Shown piece after piece: positions 22,803 through 33,953 of a stretch of 64,000 nt of DNA. The notes beneath the pieces were generated by a model. The model was not told the DNA's origin. It saw nothing but the letters and a program-made list of their open reading frames with translations, and searched no databases. The stretch covers positions 16,363,972 to 16,427,971 of the forward strand of contig NC_090251.1 of NCBI RefSeq assembly GCF_037325665.1, in the 5' to 3' direction. The stretch comes from Littorina saxatilis. Taxonomy: Eukaryota > Mollusca > Gastropoda > Littorinimorpha > Littorinidae. A program made the translations under genes and the position numbers. Each line of letters begins with the position of its first letter. Position 1 is the first letter of the stretch.

Positions 22803-25800
22803 ATGGACTACTCCAGCTCGCCGGATGAAGCCAGAATGGAGATCGATCTGGAAGCTCGCTCCGAGGGAGATGCTGGGAGTGGGATGCAAAACGAGATCGG
22901 CTTTGGCAACCAATACTCTCCCACCAATCCCACTGAGAACTCCCCCGCTGGTTCCCCTCGTGGGACAAGTTCAGGGACTCCCAACCCATACTCCCCTACC
23001 AACCCAACAGATGATATCGACTACTTTGAAGGAGATATAATTACCAGGACAGATAGGTCGGAAGCAGAGGAGGAGAATTCTATGCCGGCCAATGGTAGTA
23101 ACGAAGGTGCTGACAGTAATTTAGAGAACAATCCATCAAGGGTGCTGGAAATAGACGAGGATAATCAGAACGATGACAGTGACAATGAAAACAGGCTAGT
23201 CATAGAGGAAGAGGAGGAGAAGGAAGAAGTGACAGAGGAAGAGAGAAAGGAAGAGGAGGAGGAAAGGGAGGAACAAAATAGTGGTGAGGAAGATGTGAAG
23301 GACAAAGAAAACGACGGCGAAGAAGGTGGTGGCGATTCTCAAAGACAGCATGAAGAGCAGGAGTCTGCCGGGCAATTTGAAATGTCAGATACTTTCTTGG
23401 ACAATCTCAACCCCCAGGAATCAAGTCAAGAGGCAGAGGAGGGGGAAGGTGAAGACGAGGAAGGGGGTGAAGACAAGGGGATTGACGATTCTCAGTCGGA
23501 TGAACAGAAAGAGAACCCAGCAGCTGGGGAAGCAGCCTCTTCCAGAGAAGAGGAAGAAAGTGAATCCTCCATAGACGAGATGGTGGTGGAAGAGAAAGAG
23601 GATTGTGCTGTTTCTAATGAGGAGGGGCAGGAAGTGGAGCCTTCTGAAGCAGAGAAAGAGGAAGCCGAGCCTTGTGAAATAGGGGAAGGGGATCGTTCTG
23701 AGCCAGAGAAAGAGGAAGGGCCATCTTTAATGAAGGAAAGAGAGGAAGCTTCTTCAGCTAAAGAGGTGGAGGAGGAAGATGAAGGAGAGGTACAGGAAGG
23801 CGGGAAGTCACCAAGCCCGGGTGTGGACTCGCCAGCTTCTGACGCAGAAGACAATCAGGGTGGGTGTACTGGTAAACAACACGATAAAGTCTAGAGTATG
23901 ACAAATGACCACACTCTGAAATATGTAGTTGCATGTTTAAGTGATGCAATAATGATTCGCTGAAAAAGAAATGCATTTGGTTTTAGCTCCATGTATGTTT
24001 TATTTATTTACTTTTTTGTTGTTGTGGTATTGCAGATTATTTTGTCTTCGGTATTTAGGAGAAAATTTAAAGCTGACTACTGTTTGACCTCTCTTGTCAT
24101 TTCATCAAAACACAAAACTTGCAACATTAATTTAGTGCAACATTAATTTAGTGCAACATAAAGTCGTTCAATATGTGTTACCTGTGAGATGCTGTGTACA
24201 CATATGAAGCAGCCCGTCTAAAAACATGCCGTTTCTGGAATATATTTTCAGGAGGGGATACATCGGACATACTTCAGCTGTCAGCTGACAACGACCTGGA
24301 GAAAGACGATGATGCCGCCGAGAAACAACAGAGCAGCAAAGAGGAGTCTGCCGCTGACAAGGAACAGGAGTCCAGCGGTGATGAAAACGAGGCAGAGGAG
24401 GAAGGGGATTCAGACAGCAGCAGCAGCAGCAACAGATCCCCGGAATATGACTCCAGCCCTGCCCCCGAAGAAGATGATGATGACGACAGAGATCACCAGG
24501 AGACTCAAGACGGTCAGAGTGCAGCCAAAGTGTTCGACGGTGAGAACAGCGAGGACGGAGAAGCTGGGAGTGACCAGGAAAGGGAGAACCGGTCCGGGAG
24601 AGCTCCTGATGAAAATTCTAGCTCTACTGACGGCATCGATATCATGGAAACGAGCATCGACCTTGACGACAAGGAAGAGGCGCCTGAGCGGAGAGCGGGT
24701 TCGTTCGAAACCGCGTCTAAAGGAAGCCCGGCCTTGGGTGTGACCCGAGTGATTCAGCGAGCCAGCGCGGAGAAGGAAGGGGGGGATGGAGACTCGAGAA
24801 CAGTGGAGGCCAAAGATGACGACAGTGAGGATGATGTTCAGATCATCGAGTGCCCGCCCCAGGAGCCTATAGACACTCTGATTGTGGATGATGATGACGA
24901 TGATGATGTAATTCACACCAGGAGCACTCCAGGCACCAAACCCACCTCTCAGCAGCCACGCGTTCCAAAGAAGAAGAGGACGGTGGAGCAGGACGGTCAT
25001 GATTTGCGCATTGTTATTCGTGAGGAAGGTCGTGACAGAGACGATTCTGATCGCCGTCGAAGGCACCGTGACAGAGACAGGGAAAGTCGTAGGGAGGAGA
25101 GACGCTCTGACCCTGAGAGACGCTCTGACCCTGACAGACGCTCGCGTGAAAGACGATCCGCTGAACGCTCTGCTCGAAGGCGGCACCATCGATCACGCAG
25201 TCGTTCCAGAGAAAGAAGGCGTAACAAAAGATCCCGGTCAAAGTCTCGCTCTCGAGAGAGAACAGAAAGGTCATCACGAAGAAGACGTCACAGAGAACGG
25301 TCCAGGGAGCGTGAGAGGTCACCGGAGCGTGAAAGGTCAGCAGAACGTGAAAGAGAGAGGGAAAGGGAGAGGTCATCTCACAAAAGGAGGCGACGAGATC
25401 GCAGTTACGAGCGACGTCGCAAAAGCCGATCACGATCTCATAGTCCCAAACACCACTTGGAAGACAACTGGAACAAAGAAAATCGTGAGGATCGTTCTGA
25501 ACGAGAAGTGGGCGAACATAGCCGCCGAAAGAGTCGCCACTATCGTCGCCGGGAAGAGTCAAAGCGAGAACGCGAAGAATCCCCAGTGATAGAGGAAACG
25601 GAGAGGCGGAGCAGAAGGCATGCTCGTAACTGGAGCCCGAATGAAACTTTCCAGAAAGATCATTCAGAGGAAACAGATAGAGAGATCAGAAAGCATGCTC
25701 GTAATTGGAGCCCTGATAACACTTTCCAGAAAGAGCCATCAGAGGAAAAGGAGAGACGAAGCAGAAAGCATGCTCGTAATTGGAGCCCCATTGATACTTT

Positions 25801-28705
25801 CCAGAAAGAGCCATCAGAGGAAAAGGAGAGACGTAGACGAAGGCATGCTCGTAATTGGAGCCCTGATGATACTTTCCAGAAAGATCCGTCAGAGGAAACA
25901 GATAGACAGATCAGAAAGCATGCTCGTAATTGGAGCCCTGATGACACTGTCCAGAAAGATCCATCAGAGGAAACGGATAGACGGAGTAGAAAGCATGCTC
26001 GTAATTGGAGCCCCATTGATACTTTCCAGAAAGATCCATCAGAGGAAACAGATAGACAGATCAGAAAGCATGCTCGTAATTGGAGCCCTGATGACACTGT
26101 CCAGAAAGATCCATCAGAGGAAACGGATAGACGGAGTAGAAAGCATGCTCGTAATTGGAGCCCTGATGGTACTGCCCAGAAAGATCCATCGGAGGAACCG
26201 GAGAGACGAAGCAGAAAACATGCTCGTAATTGGAGCCCCGTTGAAACTCTCCAGAAAGATCCATCGGAGGTAAAGGAGAGGCGGAGCAAGAAGCACGCTC
26301 GCACATGGAGCCCCAGTGACACTTTCCTGAAAGATCCATCAGAAACCCCCTCCCCAGGGCAGTCACCTGCGCAGGAAGCAGAGGACGATGATGAAGAAAA
26401 CAGAGACAACACTGATGTGGAGAGTGAGAATGAAGAGGCCGAGGTTGCTGCTGAGCAGTCGGAGGAGGAGGAAGAAGTAGTTGAGCGTCAGGTGGTCCTG
26501 GTTGAGCGAGAAGAGGACGAAGAGGAGGAGGAAAAGGATGAGAGAAAAAAAGTGGAAGCAGAGAAGGAGGCTGAGCAGGTTCAGCCTGAGGACATCCCTA
26601 TTCCAGAACCAGAGCCCCCTACCGAAGAGCCACCACCCATGCCTGAGGAAGAGCCTCGAGAGAACCCTCCAGAGCCCAAAGACCTTCCCCCACCTCCCCC
26701 AGCGGAGAAGCCTGAGGGTGTGCAGCCCAAACCTGGCCACGGAGAGGGCTTGCTGCCGACGCCCATCCGACGCAGGGCTATGCTGGAGGAGTCGGTCTAC
26801 GACCCCGCCCATCCCACTGAGGAGGAGACAGAGAGGGTGATGTTTGCCGGCGGTCCCAACCCCCCACCCCCTCACCCTGACATGATGGGCGGACCCCAAC
26901 CTCCTCCCGGCCAACTGCTGAATGATGGAACGTTTGTGGGTCCTGGCCCAGGGGAAGGGAGCCTGCTGGGGGCACCTCCTCAGCGCATGTCTGTGCCCTT
27001 CGGCGCCCATCGCCCGCTGCTGATGAACCAGGTGCTCGCCGGTCGCCTACCCTTCTCCAATGGACCTTTCTCCACGCAGCTGTCTGCCCCGCCCCTCCCG
27101 CCGCGCTTCCGTTGGCAGGTTGGCGGTCCTGGGGGTGTCATCCCTCGCCAGAACCAGTTCAGTCAGCCCCTGCCACCCCCTCCCCCACCCCAAGGCTTCC
27201 CCGGTCAACAAAACGGAGGCTTTGAGGACGGCCAGTTCCCCTCTGGCCCGCCCCATCCAGCAGGCATGCACACCATGCAGCAGGACGGAAATCCTGTGGA
27301 GGAGAAATTCGACCAAACCCTGGCCCAAATCCTGACCGTCATTAAGGACGGGAAAGGAGAGCCAGTGCAGGGAATGTCCCCTTCTGTGTTCAAAGTTCCC
27401 CTGCCCCCTGGACCTCCTGTAAGGATGGGCAGGGGTCGACTGGCCCTTCCTCTGCCGGGTGACCCCTCGGAAGATTCCACGGAAGTGATGGACATGGACA
27501 TGTCTCCGGATGAGGATGAGTGTGAGCTGGAGCTGCCCTCTCTGCCGGACATGGCTGACGCAGATTCCAAAGGCAGGAACTCCAAGCTGACCACAATCAC
27601 TCACCTCAAGGTGCTCAACGACGCCATCAAGAAGTTGACAGCTCAGACCACTGATGACTTCCCCGCCTCTGCTGTGGAGCTCACCAATAAACAAAAGGTG
27701 GGTCAGTGAAGAAAAGAGAAGGGGATTAGTAAAGGCTGGCAAAGTTTTGAAGCTTTTTCGCCCATGATTTGTTTGCCAAATTATTTTATGTTGCTGTTTG
27801 TTAGGTCACTATTAGTCAATTTCAAGATGCAAGCCTTCATGTTGCTGTGTTAAATTATTGCTTTGTTTTTATTCTTGTCTCAGAAGACTGGAGAAGAAAA
27901 AAATCAAAACAAATAGCTACGACAGCTGATGCATCATAATATTTTGTCTTGATGTTTGTGGGGGGGGGGGGGGGGGGGGGAGATGGTGATGGTACTTGTG
28001 ACGATTACTCTGGGGTTACGAAACAACATGTGTCTGTTTCAGTTCCTGAAGAAACTTCATCTCCAAGAACGTGTGGTAGATGAGGTGAAGCAGGCCATCC
28101 GTCCCTTCTACAGTCACAAGAAAATCACTAAAGACGAGTACAAAGAGATCCTCAGGAAGGCTGTGCCAAAGGTACACTACTTTCTGTGGGATGTTCAGCT
28201 GTTGGTGCTGTCAGCAACAAGTCATTATTTAACAAGGCTTCTGCTTTTTTGTGTGCAAATTTGGTGATTTCAGGACAAATGTGGAAATGAGAAATCTATT
28301 GCAGTGCTCAGATAGTTTGAATGAAAATGATCATTTGAATTTATCTACAGCGACAGTGCCAGTCATTTCAAGCTTTTTTTCTGTATTTTGCCCCTCTTGA
28401 AGTTGAAGTATCATGAATTTTTTGGAAATTATTATTTTTTTATTGATCTACATTATTTCAGAGCCTTTCAATTCGTTTATTGATTGATCATTTATTAATG
28501 TATTATTTGTTACTTTTTTTACCAGGTTTGCCACAGCAAGGGTGGTGACATCAACCCTCAGAAGATCCAACAGCTGGTGGAAGGTTATGTTAACAAATTC
28601 CAGAAAAACCGACGTCAGGGTTCAGGCAAAAAGGACAAATTGGCAAAAACATCCGCCAAGGAGAAAGTGAAAGCCAACGGGGAGCGTAGCAAACCCCCGA
28701 GATGA
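22803..28705 (+). CDS. SCAF1-like: SR-related CTD-associated factor (SCAF1/SCAF11-like), four coding exons
   Basis: Coding exons: 22803-23859, 24252-27697, 28043-28171, 28526-28705; phases agree throughout and give 1603 aa. Exon 1 starts after ttttccag at 22679. A stop in frame at 22722 and an ideal context (gccATGG) fix the start. Order of regions: very acidic Ser/Glu-rich residues 1-540; two hydrophobic-acidic stretches near 545-570 ([18 protein letters not shown]); RS/RE domain ~615-755; ten 25-residue RNWSP repeats ~803-1052; acidic then Pro-rich 1060-1370; C-terminal module 1502-1580 ([41 protein letters not shown]). That module ends vertebrate SCAF1, SCAF11 and PHRF1, nuclear SR-like proteins bound to the phosphorylated Pol II tail. 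No RING precedes it, so SCAF1 fits better than SCAF11; orthology is inferred. No AATAAA is evident downstream. Confidence 0.88.
25604..26353 (+). repeat. Ten 75-bp coding repeats (RNWSP units)
   Basis: Ten exactly spaced 75-bp units inside the long exon of the SCAF-like gene. The core is RKHARNWSP, then a variable dipeptide, [15 protein letters not shown] is kept in every unit (the tenth has HARTWSP). Units 5 and 7 encode identical residues and units 6 and 8 share their first twelve, pointing to a recent 150-bp duplication. Frame is preserved, so the array is translated. Confidence 0.97.
27960..27980 (+). repeat. Poly-G tract of 21 bases in a SCAF-like intron
   Basis: Uninterrupted G run 62 bases upstream of the acceptor (tgtctgtttcag) of the exon that opens the C-terminal module. 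It occupies the region where a branch point would be expected just downstream. Confidence 0.9.
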
Positions 28706-29871
28706 TGCATGCTGTAGTTTTGCGTCCAGAAGTGTCGATTGGGGAAAACTGAGGCAGATAGAGAGCCACGGATAGAATCTTCAAATGTGATTTCCTAGGT
28801 TATGGTCCTGAAAATGTAATATATTTAAATGTACATGACAATGGAATTATGTAAAAGAAGGCAAGAATGTAAAAAGAAAAGTAACTCGGTGCAAGCATTG
28901 GCTGCTTTGGATTTTTATGGTGAAATGTATTTGTAAAAAATGACTTGATACGATGGTTTGTAATGTTCAAGTAGTATGATAAAAATTGTTGGGTCTGCAA
29001 CACAATGATAAACTTATACTAGCACCTATGAACAGAAAGTGTGTGGATTGCTTCCTTATGCCTGCATGAAAGTTGTGAATTCACACTGTTTATATGGACA
29101 TTGTTGAACTTAGTTATAGGCACTTCACTTTTACTGCCCCTCCATGTCTGCAGTATGGAGACAAAAAGTGTTAGTGATGTCTGGCACCACTGTAAAAAGA
29201 AAGAACATGTATTGTGTCAATTTGTTCCAATCACTTGACATCTCTCAAGCACTGCTGATGGCATGGGCACAGTTTTCGTTTGGAGTATGTTTGATTTTTC
29301 TCTCTCTGTTTATTTTGTGTGGTTGTTCTCCTTACACAGTAGTATTGAGCAAAGCTCTTCTTAGGTTTCCTGTTCTTTTCTTGGGTTGAATTGCAATGCC
29401 AAAATAGAAACTTAGTCATAAGTATGGAGCATAGAGTTTTATTCTAGGGCCTGTGGCTCTCCATATCTGAAACTAACATTTATACATGCAAGGTTTGCCC
29501 ACTGAAGGTTTCAGATTCATAAGTTGTACTTCAAGCCAGTGTCTCCATATTTGTTGTAGTGTGTGTGTGTGTGCGTGTGTGAAAATTTGACTTGGAAGTG
29601 AGATTGAGAACCTTAAAAAGGCAGATAGTAGTACTTATAAAAAGTTTGGTATCGCTGAAAAACTTGTTTCTCAAACAAATATAATGTTTGACCAGACAGA
29701 GTTAACCGAGCTTTAAAAGAGATTTTTTTTTTAAGTGCATTTCTGTGTTTGCTTTTTAAATCCCAAGCAAATTAATGTGTTTGTTTGGTTTTTTAATTCA
29801 AAAGATGTATTTTTGTTCAAAAATACTCTTAATGAGTGTCTTTAGCAGAAGTATACTGGTCAGGAGATGCA
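28706..29871 (+). other. 3' flank of the SCAF-like gene (3' UTR of unknown length)
   Basis: No AATAAA signal is seen in the first 1.1 kb after the stop, so the 3' end cannot be placed. A short GT run lies at 29560-29580. Nothing else is supported. Confidence 0.4.
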
Positions 29872-30051
29872 ACAGTGGTACCTGGCATGTGGGGCCCCTC
29901 TGATGAGAGGACGCCTCCCTTAAAAGAACACATTATGGGGTCCCTTTGTCTATTATCTCTACCAAAGTATACCTGTCATGACAGGCCACCTGCCATGAAG
30001 GGACACTTTTAGCTGGTCCCAAGGGTGTCCTTTCATCACAGGTACCACTGT
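29872..30051. mobile_element. 180-bp TIR element (MITE), ACAGTGGTACCTG ends
   Basis: Exact inverted ends acagtggtacctg (29872-29884) and caggtaccactgt (30039-30051), non-coding interior with ggggcccctctgatgagagg and aagggacacttttagctggt. No clear target-site duplication. Confidence 0.75.
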
Positions 30052-30224
30052 ATAACTAGTTTAGGATGCTGAGCATGTGTGAAATTGATCACAACCATGA
30101 AATTGTTCATTTAAACTAAAGTCTTCTCTGACCCTACCTTGCCAGCCAGAGAGTCTCTAGTTTTGTAGAAAAAAGATGTGTGTGCAGGAAGGGTTATTCT
30201 CTCTGTTTGAAATTCAAAAGACAA

Positions 30225-30345
30225 AAAGTAGTACATGTACTTCTAATGCTACTTCTAGTATAGGTATGTTGGTGTGTGTCTGTGAGAGAAGTAGGAAAAT
30301 TAATATATGTACTTCTAATGCTACTTCTAGTATGCGTGTGTCTGT
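30225..30345 (+). repeat. Two-copy tandem duplication
   Basis: The segment tgtacttctaatgctacttc, tagtat and gtgtgtctgtgagag occurs twice about 70 bp apart (30236 and 30307). Confidence 0.7.
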
Positions 30346-30602
30346 GAGAGAGGGAGAGATTGTGACGGCTGCATGTCCAGAAAAATGTCGTGGATAACAC
30401 AGGGTGCCGATGTTATAGTCAAAAAGCGGCAAAGTGTACTTGATACTCTGCTGCACTAGAATTAGCTAGCTAACTCCTGTAATCGTATCACCACATATCA
30501 AGGGTCGAATGTGAACATGCTGATTTCAGCAAGAATGTAAATCTAGGAGGAGCTAAACGCCACCTTTGAGGAAGTATCTGAGATTTGTTCACAAGTAGAA
30601 TG

Positions 30603-30915
30603 CAGGCATGGGAATTGTCTGCCGAAAGGCAAATTTCCGCCAATTTTTTTGTTTCGTTCCGCCGAAAAAGCAAAAGTGTCCGGCAGGGGGAGGCAAAAAT
30701 GGTTCTAAAAACTGAATTTAATGGCAAACTTGGAGCTCAGATGACACCAAATTGCACCATTTGGGTTATTTGGAGAAAAACAATTCCGGGGGGGGGGAGG
30801 GGGGGGGGGTGCATGCCCCCAAACCCCCCTAGCAGGGCTAGGCGCTTCGCGTCGTCGAATTTGCTATTACTTTCACATTTTCAGCCTTTTTTACTTTTTT
30901 CAATTCCCATGCCTG
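30603..30915. mobile_element. CAGGCATGGGAATTG TIR element, copy 2, uninterrupted
   Basis: Ends caggcatgggaattg (30603) and caattcccatgcctg (ending 30915). Interior matches 18584-18862, including ttctaaaactgaatttaatg, a G-rich tract at 30788-30809 with one A, and gctaggcgcttcgcgtcgtc. This copy supplies the empty-site reference for the nested copy at 18.6 kb. Confidence 0.9.
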
Positions 30916-31603
30916 AGAATGTCAGCCGCCTGTTTCTGCCTTGTAGACATTCCTGAAAAGAAGACTTGCATGTATACGAATGTGAAAAATATTAGTACTG
31001 TTTTTTCAGAGCTTCCGCATGACACATTTCAAACTGAATTTCAAGATATTCAGAGGGAGAGGAGGGGGAGAAAAATAATACATTTAATGATGCTATTGCC
31101 AGCTTTCTTTACAAATGTTATGCATCATCTGCAATTTTAGTCACAGTATGTAGGAAAGTGGTGTATGTTGATTAACTTTGATGATGATTGTAGTTATTTT
31201 GGGGGGCAACCATCTGTGCAATTGGAAGTGCCTGTTTTGGGTCCTTCTTATGGTCCTGTCACACCTTAACGTATTAGCCAGCGTATGCCGACGTATCAAA
31301 CTTTCCCTAAAACGCTGGCGTACGCTGAACTATCCATGGGTTTTTTCAATTTTGGGCGTATACATAGCGTATTTATAACGAGTTGGGCGTATACATAGCG
31401 TATGCATAACGAGTTTGACGTACACATATCGTTATAGTAACGTATATAGAAGATTTCGATAACTTATAGATAGCGTATACCAACGAATGCTTAACGTGTT
31501 GCCGGCGTTCACAACTTATGTCCAACGATAGTCTAACGTATGCATAACGTATGCAGCGTATCGCCGACGATCACATGTCGTAGCCTACAAACAAAAAATT
31601 AAA

Positions 31604-32617
31604 ACAAGTCGCGTAAGGCGAAAATACAACATTTAGTCAAGCTGTCGAACTCACAGAATGAAACTGAACGCAATGCAATTTTTCAGCAAGACCGTATACT
31701 TGTAGCATCGTCAGTCCACCGCTCGTGGCAAAGGCAGTGAAATTGACAAGAAGAGCGGGGTAGTAGTTGCGCTGAGAAGGATAGCACGCTTTTCTGTACC
31801 TCTCTTCGTTTTAACTTTCTGAGCGTGTTTTTAATCCAAACATATCATATCTATATGTTTTTGGAATCAGGAACCGACAAGGAATAAGATGAAAGTGTTT
31901 TTAAATTGATTGCAAAAATTTGATTTTGATAATAATTTTTATATTTTTAATTTTCAGAGCTTGTTTTTAATCCAAATATAACATATTTATATGTTTTTGG
32001 AATCAGAAAATGATGAAGAATAAGATGAATGTAAATTTGGATCGTTTTATAAAAAAATTATTTTTTTTACAATTTTCACGATTTTTAATGACCAAAGTCA
32101 TTAATTCATTTTTAAGCCACCAAGCTGAAATGCAATACCGAAGTCCGGCCTTCGTCGAAGATTGCTTAGTGCTTTTGTGAACGAGAAACAATTGACAAGT
32201 GGCTCTATCCCATCTCCCCCCTTTCCCCGTCGCGATATAACCTTCGTGGTTGAAAACGACGTTAAACACCAAATAAAGAAAGAAAGAAAGAAAGTCGAAG
32301 ATTGCTGGGCCAAAATTTCAATCAATTTGATTGAAAAATGAGGTTGTGACAGTGCCGCCTCAACTTTTACAAAAAGCCGGATATGACGTCATCAAAGGTA
32401 TTTATCGAAAAAAAGAAAAAAACGTCCGGGGATATCATTCCCAGGAACTCTCATGTAAAATTTCATGAAGATCGGTCCAGTAGTTTGGTCTGAATCGCTC
32501 TACACACGCACAGACACACACACACATACACCACGACCCTCACATACACCACGACCCTCGTCTCGATTCCCCCTCTATGTTAAAACATTTAGTCAAAACT
32601 TACTTAATGTAAAAAAG
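31604..32617 (+). mobile_element. AAGTCGCGTAAGG interspersed repeat, copy 3, nested in Harbinger
   Basis: Starts acaagtcgcgtaaggcg at 31604 and ends near aaaacttacttaatgtaaaa at 32617. Collinear with copy 1 at 2201 (same gagcgtgtttttaatccaaa and ggaaccgacaaggaataag segments). It carries a 5'-truncated SINE at 32167-32293 and a CA-rich block (32505-32550). Confidence 0.85.
32167..32293 (+). repeat. 5'-truncated SINE with 13-bp target-site duplication
   Basis: gtcgaagattgct occurs at 32154-32166 and 32294-32306. The insert is the 3' 127 bp of the SINE also seen at 18042 and 55686 (cttttgtgaacgagaaacaa, cgatataaccttcgtggttg, tail of AAAG repeats). Third level of nesting: SINE in repeat in Harbinger. 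Confidence 0.93.
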
Positions 32618-33953
32618 GGTGAAGGCATCGTCACCGATGAAGAAGTAGGGCACATCCTCGTTGTCGTTGGGAAGAGGCTCCGGGTCAGGAAAACCTAGGG
32701 TACGCATTCCTTCAGCTCACAGGAATTGTATATCTGCGCATCTGATGCTGATCCAGTACCACTAATATCTGCCCAAATGAATTTGTAGTCGGCATCTACA
32801 AGCGCCATCAGAACAATGGAGTAGAATCCTTTGTAGTTGAAGTATAGACTCCCACTCTTTGGGGGACAGCTGCAGGCCACGTGCTTCCCATCAAGTGCCC
32901 CACATGTATTGGGAAAGTTCCATCTTTGGAAGAACTTATCAGCTACGGCGCGCCAACTCTCCGGAGTACTTGGGCAGACCAGCACCTCATCCACATATTC
33001 GTCAATAATGGCTTGACAGACATCTCTGACCACAAGGGACTGGGTGTTGTGAGGGACCCTCCATCCGAACTTCATCGAGGCATACTTGTTCCCAGAGGCA
33101 AGGTGGCGTAAAGCCAGGGCCAACTTCATGCCAGGCTCAAGTGGATCCCTGTAGAAGGTGTACTGCTTGGTTATCCTTGGACCCACTCTGGCCAGCAGCT
33201 CGTCGAACATCGCTGGAGATATTCGCAGAAAATTGGTGAAGGATGCATGGCCCTCGTTACGGAGTTCCACCATTAGCTGGTCATACATGCCAAACTGCCG
33301 TCGTCTCCCGATCCATGGTCTCACCCAGTTCCTTCTCCCCCGTTCACCTCTTGTTCTCCTTCGTCTACTGGCACGCACCTGGTACAGTGTTAAATCGATG
33401 AGGTCATGCTGATGTTGGATCCCGCAGTGGGGCACTGCGGTTATGAAATTAAAGGCCCCTCCTGTTTTTGGAACCGCAGGAGCTTTCTAGTTTGCTGTTA
33501 GGTAGATTTTTGGTTCCTCTTTCCTGTCATGCTCTCTTTTTCTTCATGAATTCTTTTCTTTTTTCTGCCTTCTTGCTCATTCACCTGTATTTTTTCCAAA
33601 AATCTCTTCTCTTGCCGCTTGTCTCGCGATTCATGTATAGTTTAATCTGTTAGTGTTCTGATGTAAGTCCAGCAGTAGATAGGTTAAGCCTATTTTAACA
33701 TACTGGAAACTGGTAATCTTCCAGTAGGTATTAATTTAGTTTTACTAAAGCCTGCTGGGACACAAGTAATGGGTTAGTGCATTTGTAAACAGGAATCGCT
33801 TGACAAGTGGCCCCCTTCATCCCCCCCTTCCTCGTCCTGATATGGCTCTGCGTAGTCGGCTGGACGTTAAGCAACAAATAAACAAACAAACAAATGCTGA
33901 TGTTGGAGGACAGCTAGTTGGTATTCTCGTCTCAGCCTTGCCGGATCTTCCAT
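32616..33953 (-). pseudogene. Harbinger transposase, broken
   Basis: The likely native start is ATG at 33953 (MEDPARLRREYQLAVL). Twenty codons later the frame is split by a SINE (33420-33893 plus its duplicated target) and resumes at 33405, in frame if the SINE is ignored. Recognisable parts: FTNFLRISPAMFDELLARVG, the first catalytic Asp in CGALDGKHVACSCPP, and the second-Asp region VDADYKFIWADISGTGSASD. Near 32705 the frame shifts: the C-terminal text GFPDPEPLPNDNEDVPYFF, GDDAF is in another frame and runs to ~32618, where a 1-kb repeat begins. The segment with the third catalytic residue (Glu) is absent beyond the repeat. Dead transposase of a DDE DNA transposon. Confidence 0.9.
33420..33893 (+). 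repeat. SINE (GCAGTGGGGCACTGC head), 474 bp, 14-bp target-site duplication
   Basis: atgctgatgttgga flanks both sides (33406-33419 and 33894-33907). Begins tcccgcagtggggcactgcg, a perfect small hairpin (CCGCAGTG / CACTGCGG), and ends in AAAC repeats. By reading, the copy at 54986-55460 is the same along its whole length except for one extra T. The 3' half is related to the SINE at 18042-18429. Confidence 0.93.

Noticed and set aside
22726-23040. Overlapping plus-strand frame at the start of the SCAF-like exon
   Set aside because: Shadow frame. The acidic frame from ATG 22803 has the better start context and continues through correct splice phases.
24410-27742. Long minus-strand open frames (up to 259 codons) opposite the SCAF-like exon
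   Set aside because: Antisense shadows of low-complexity coding sequence; the repeats force matching antisense periodicity.
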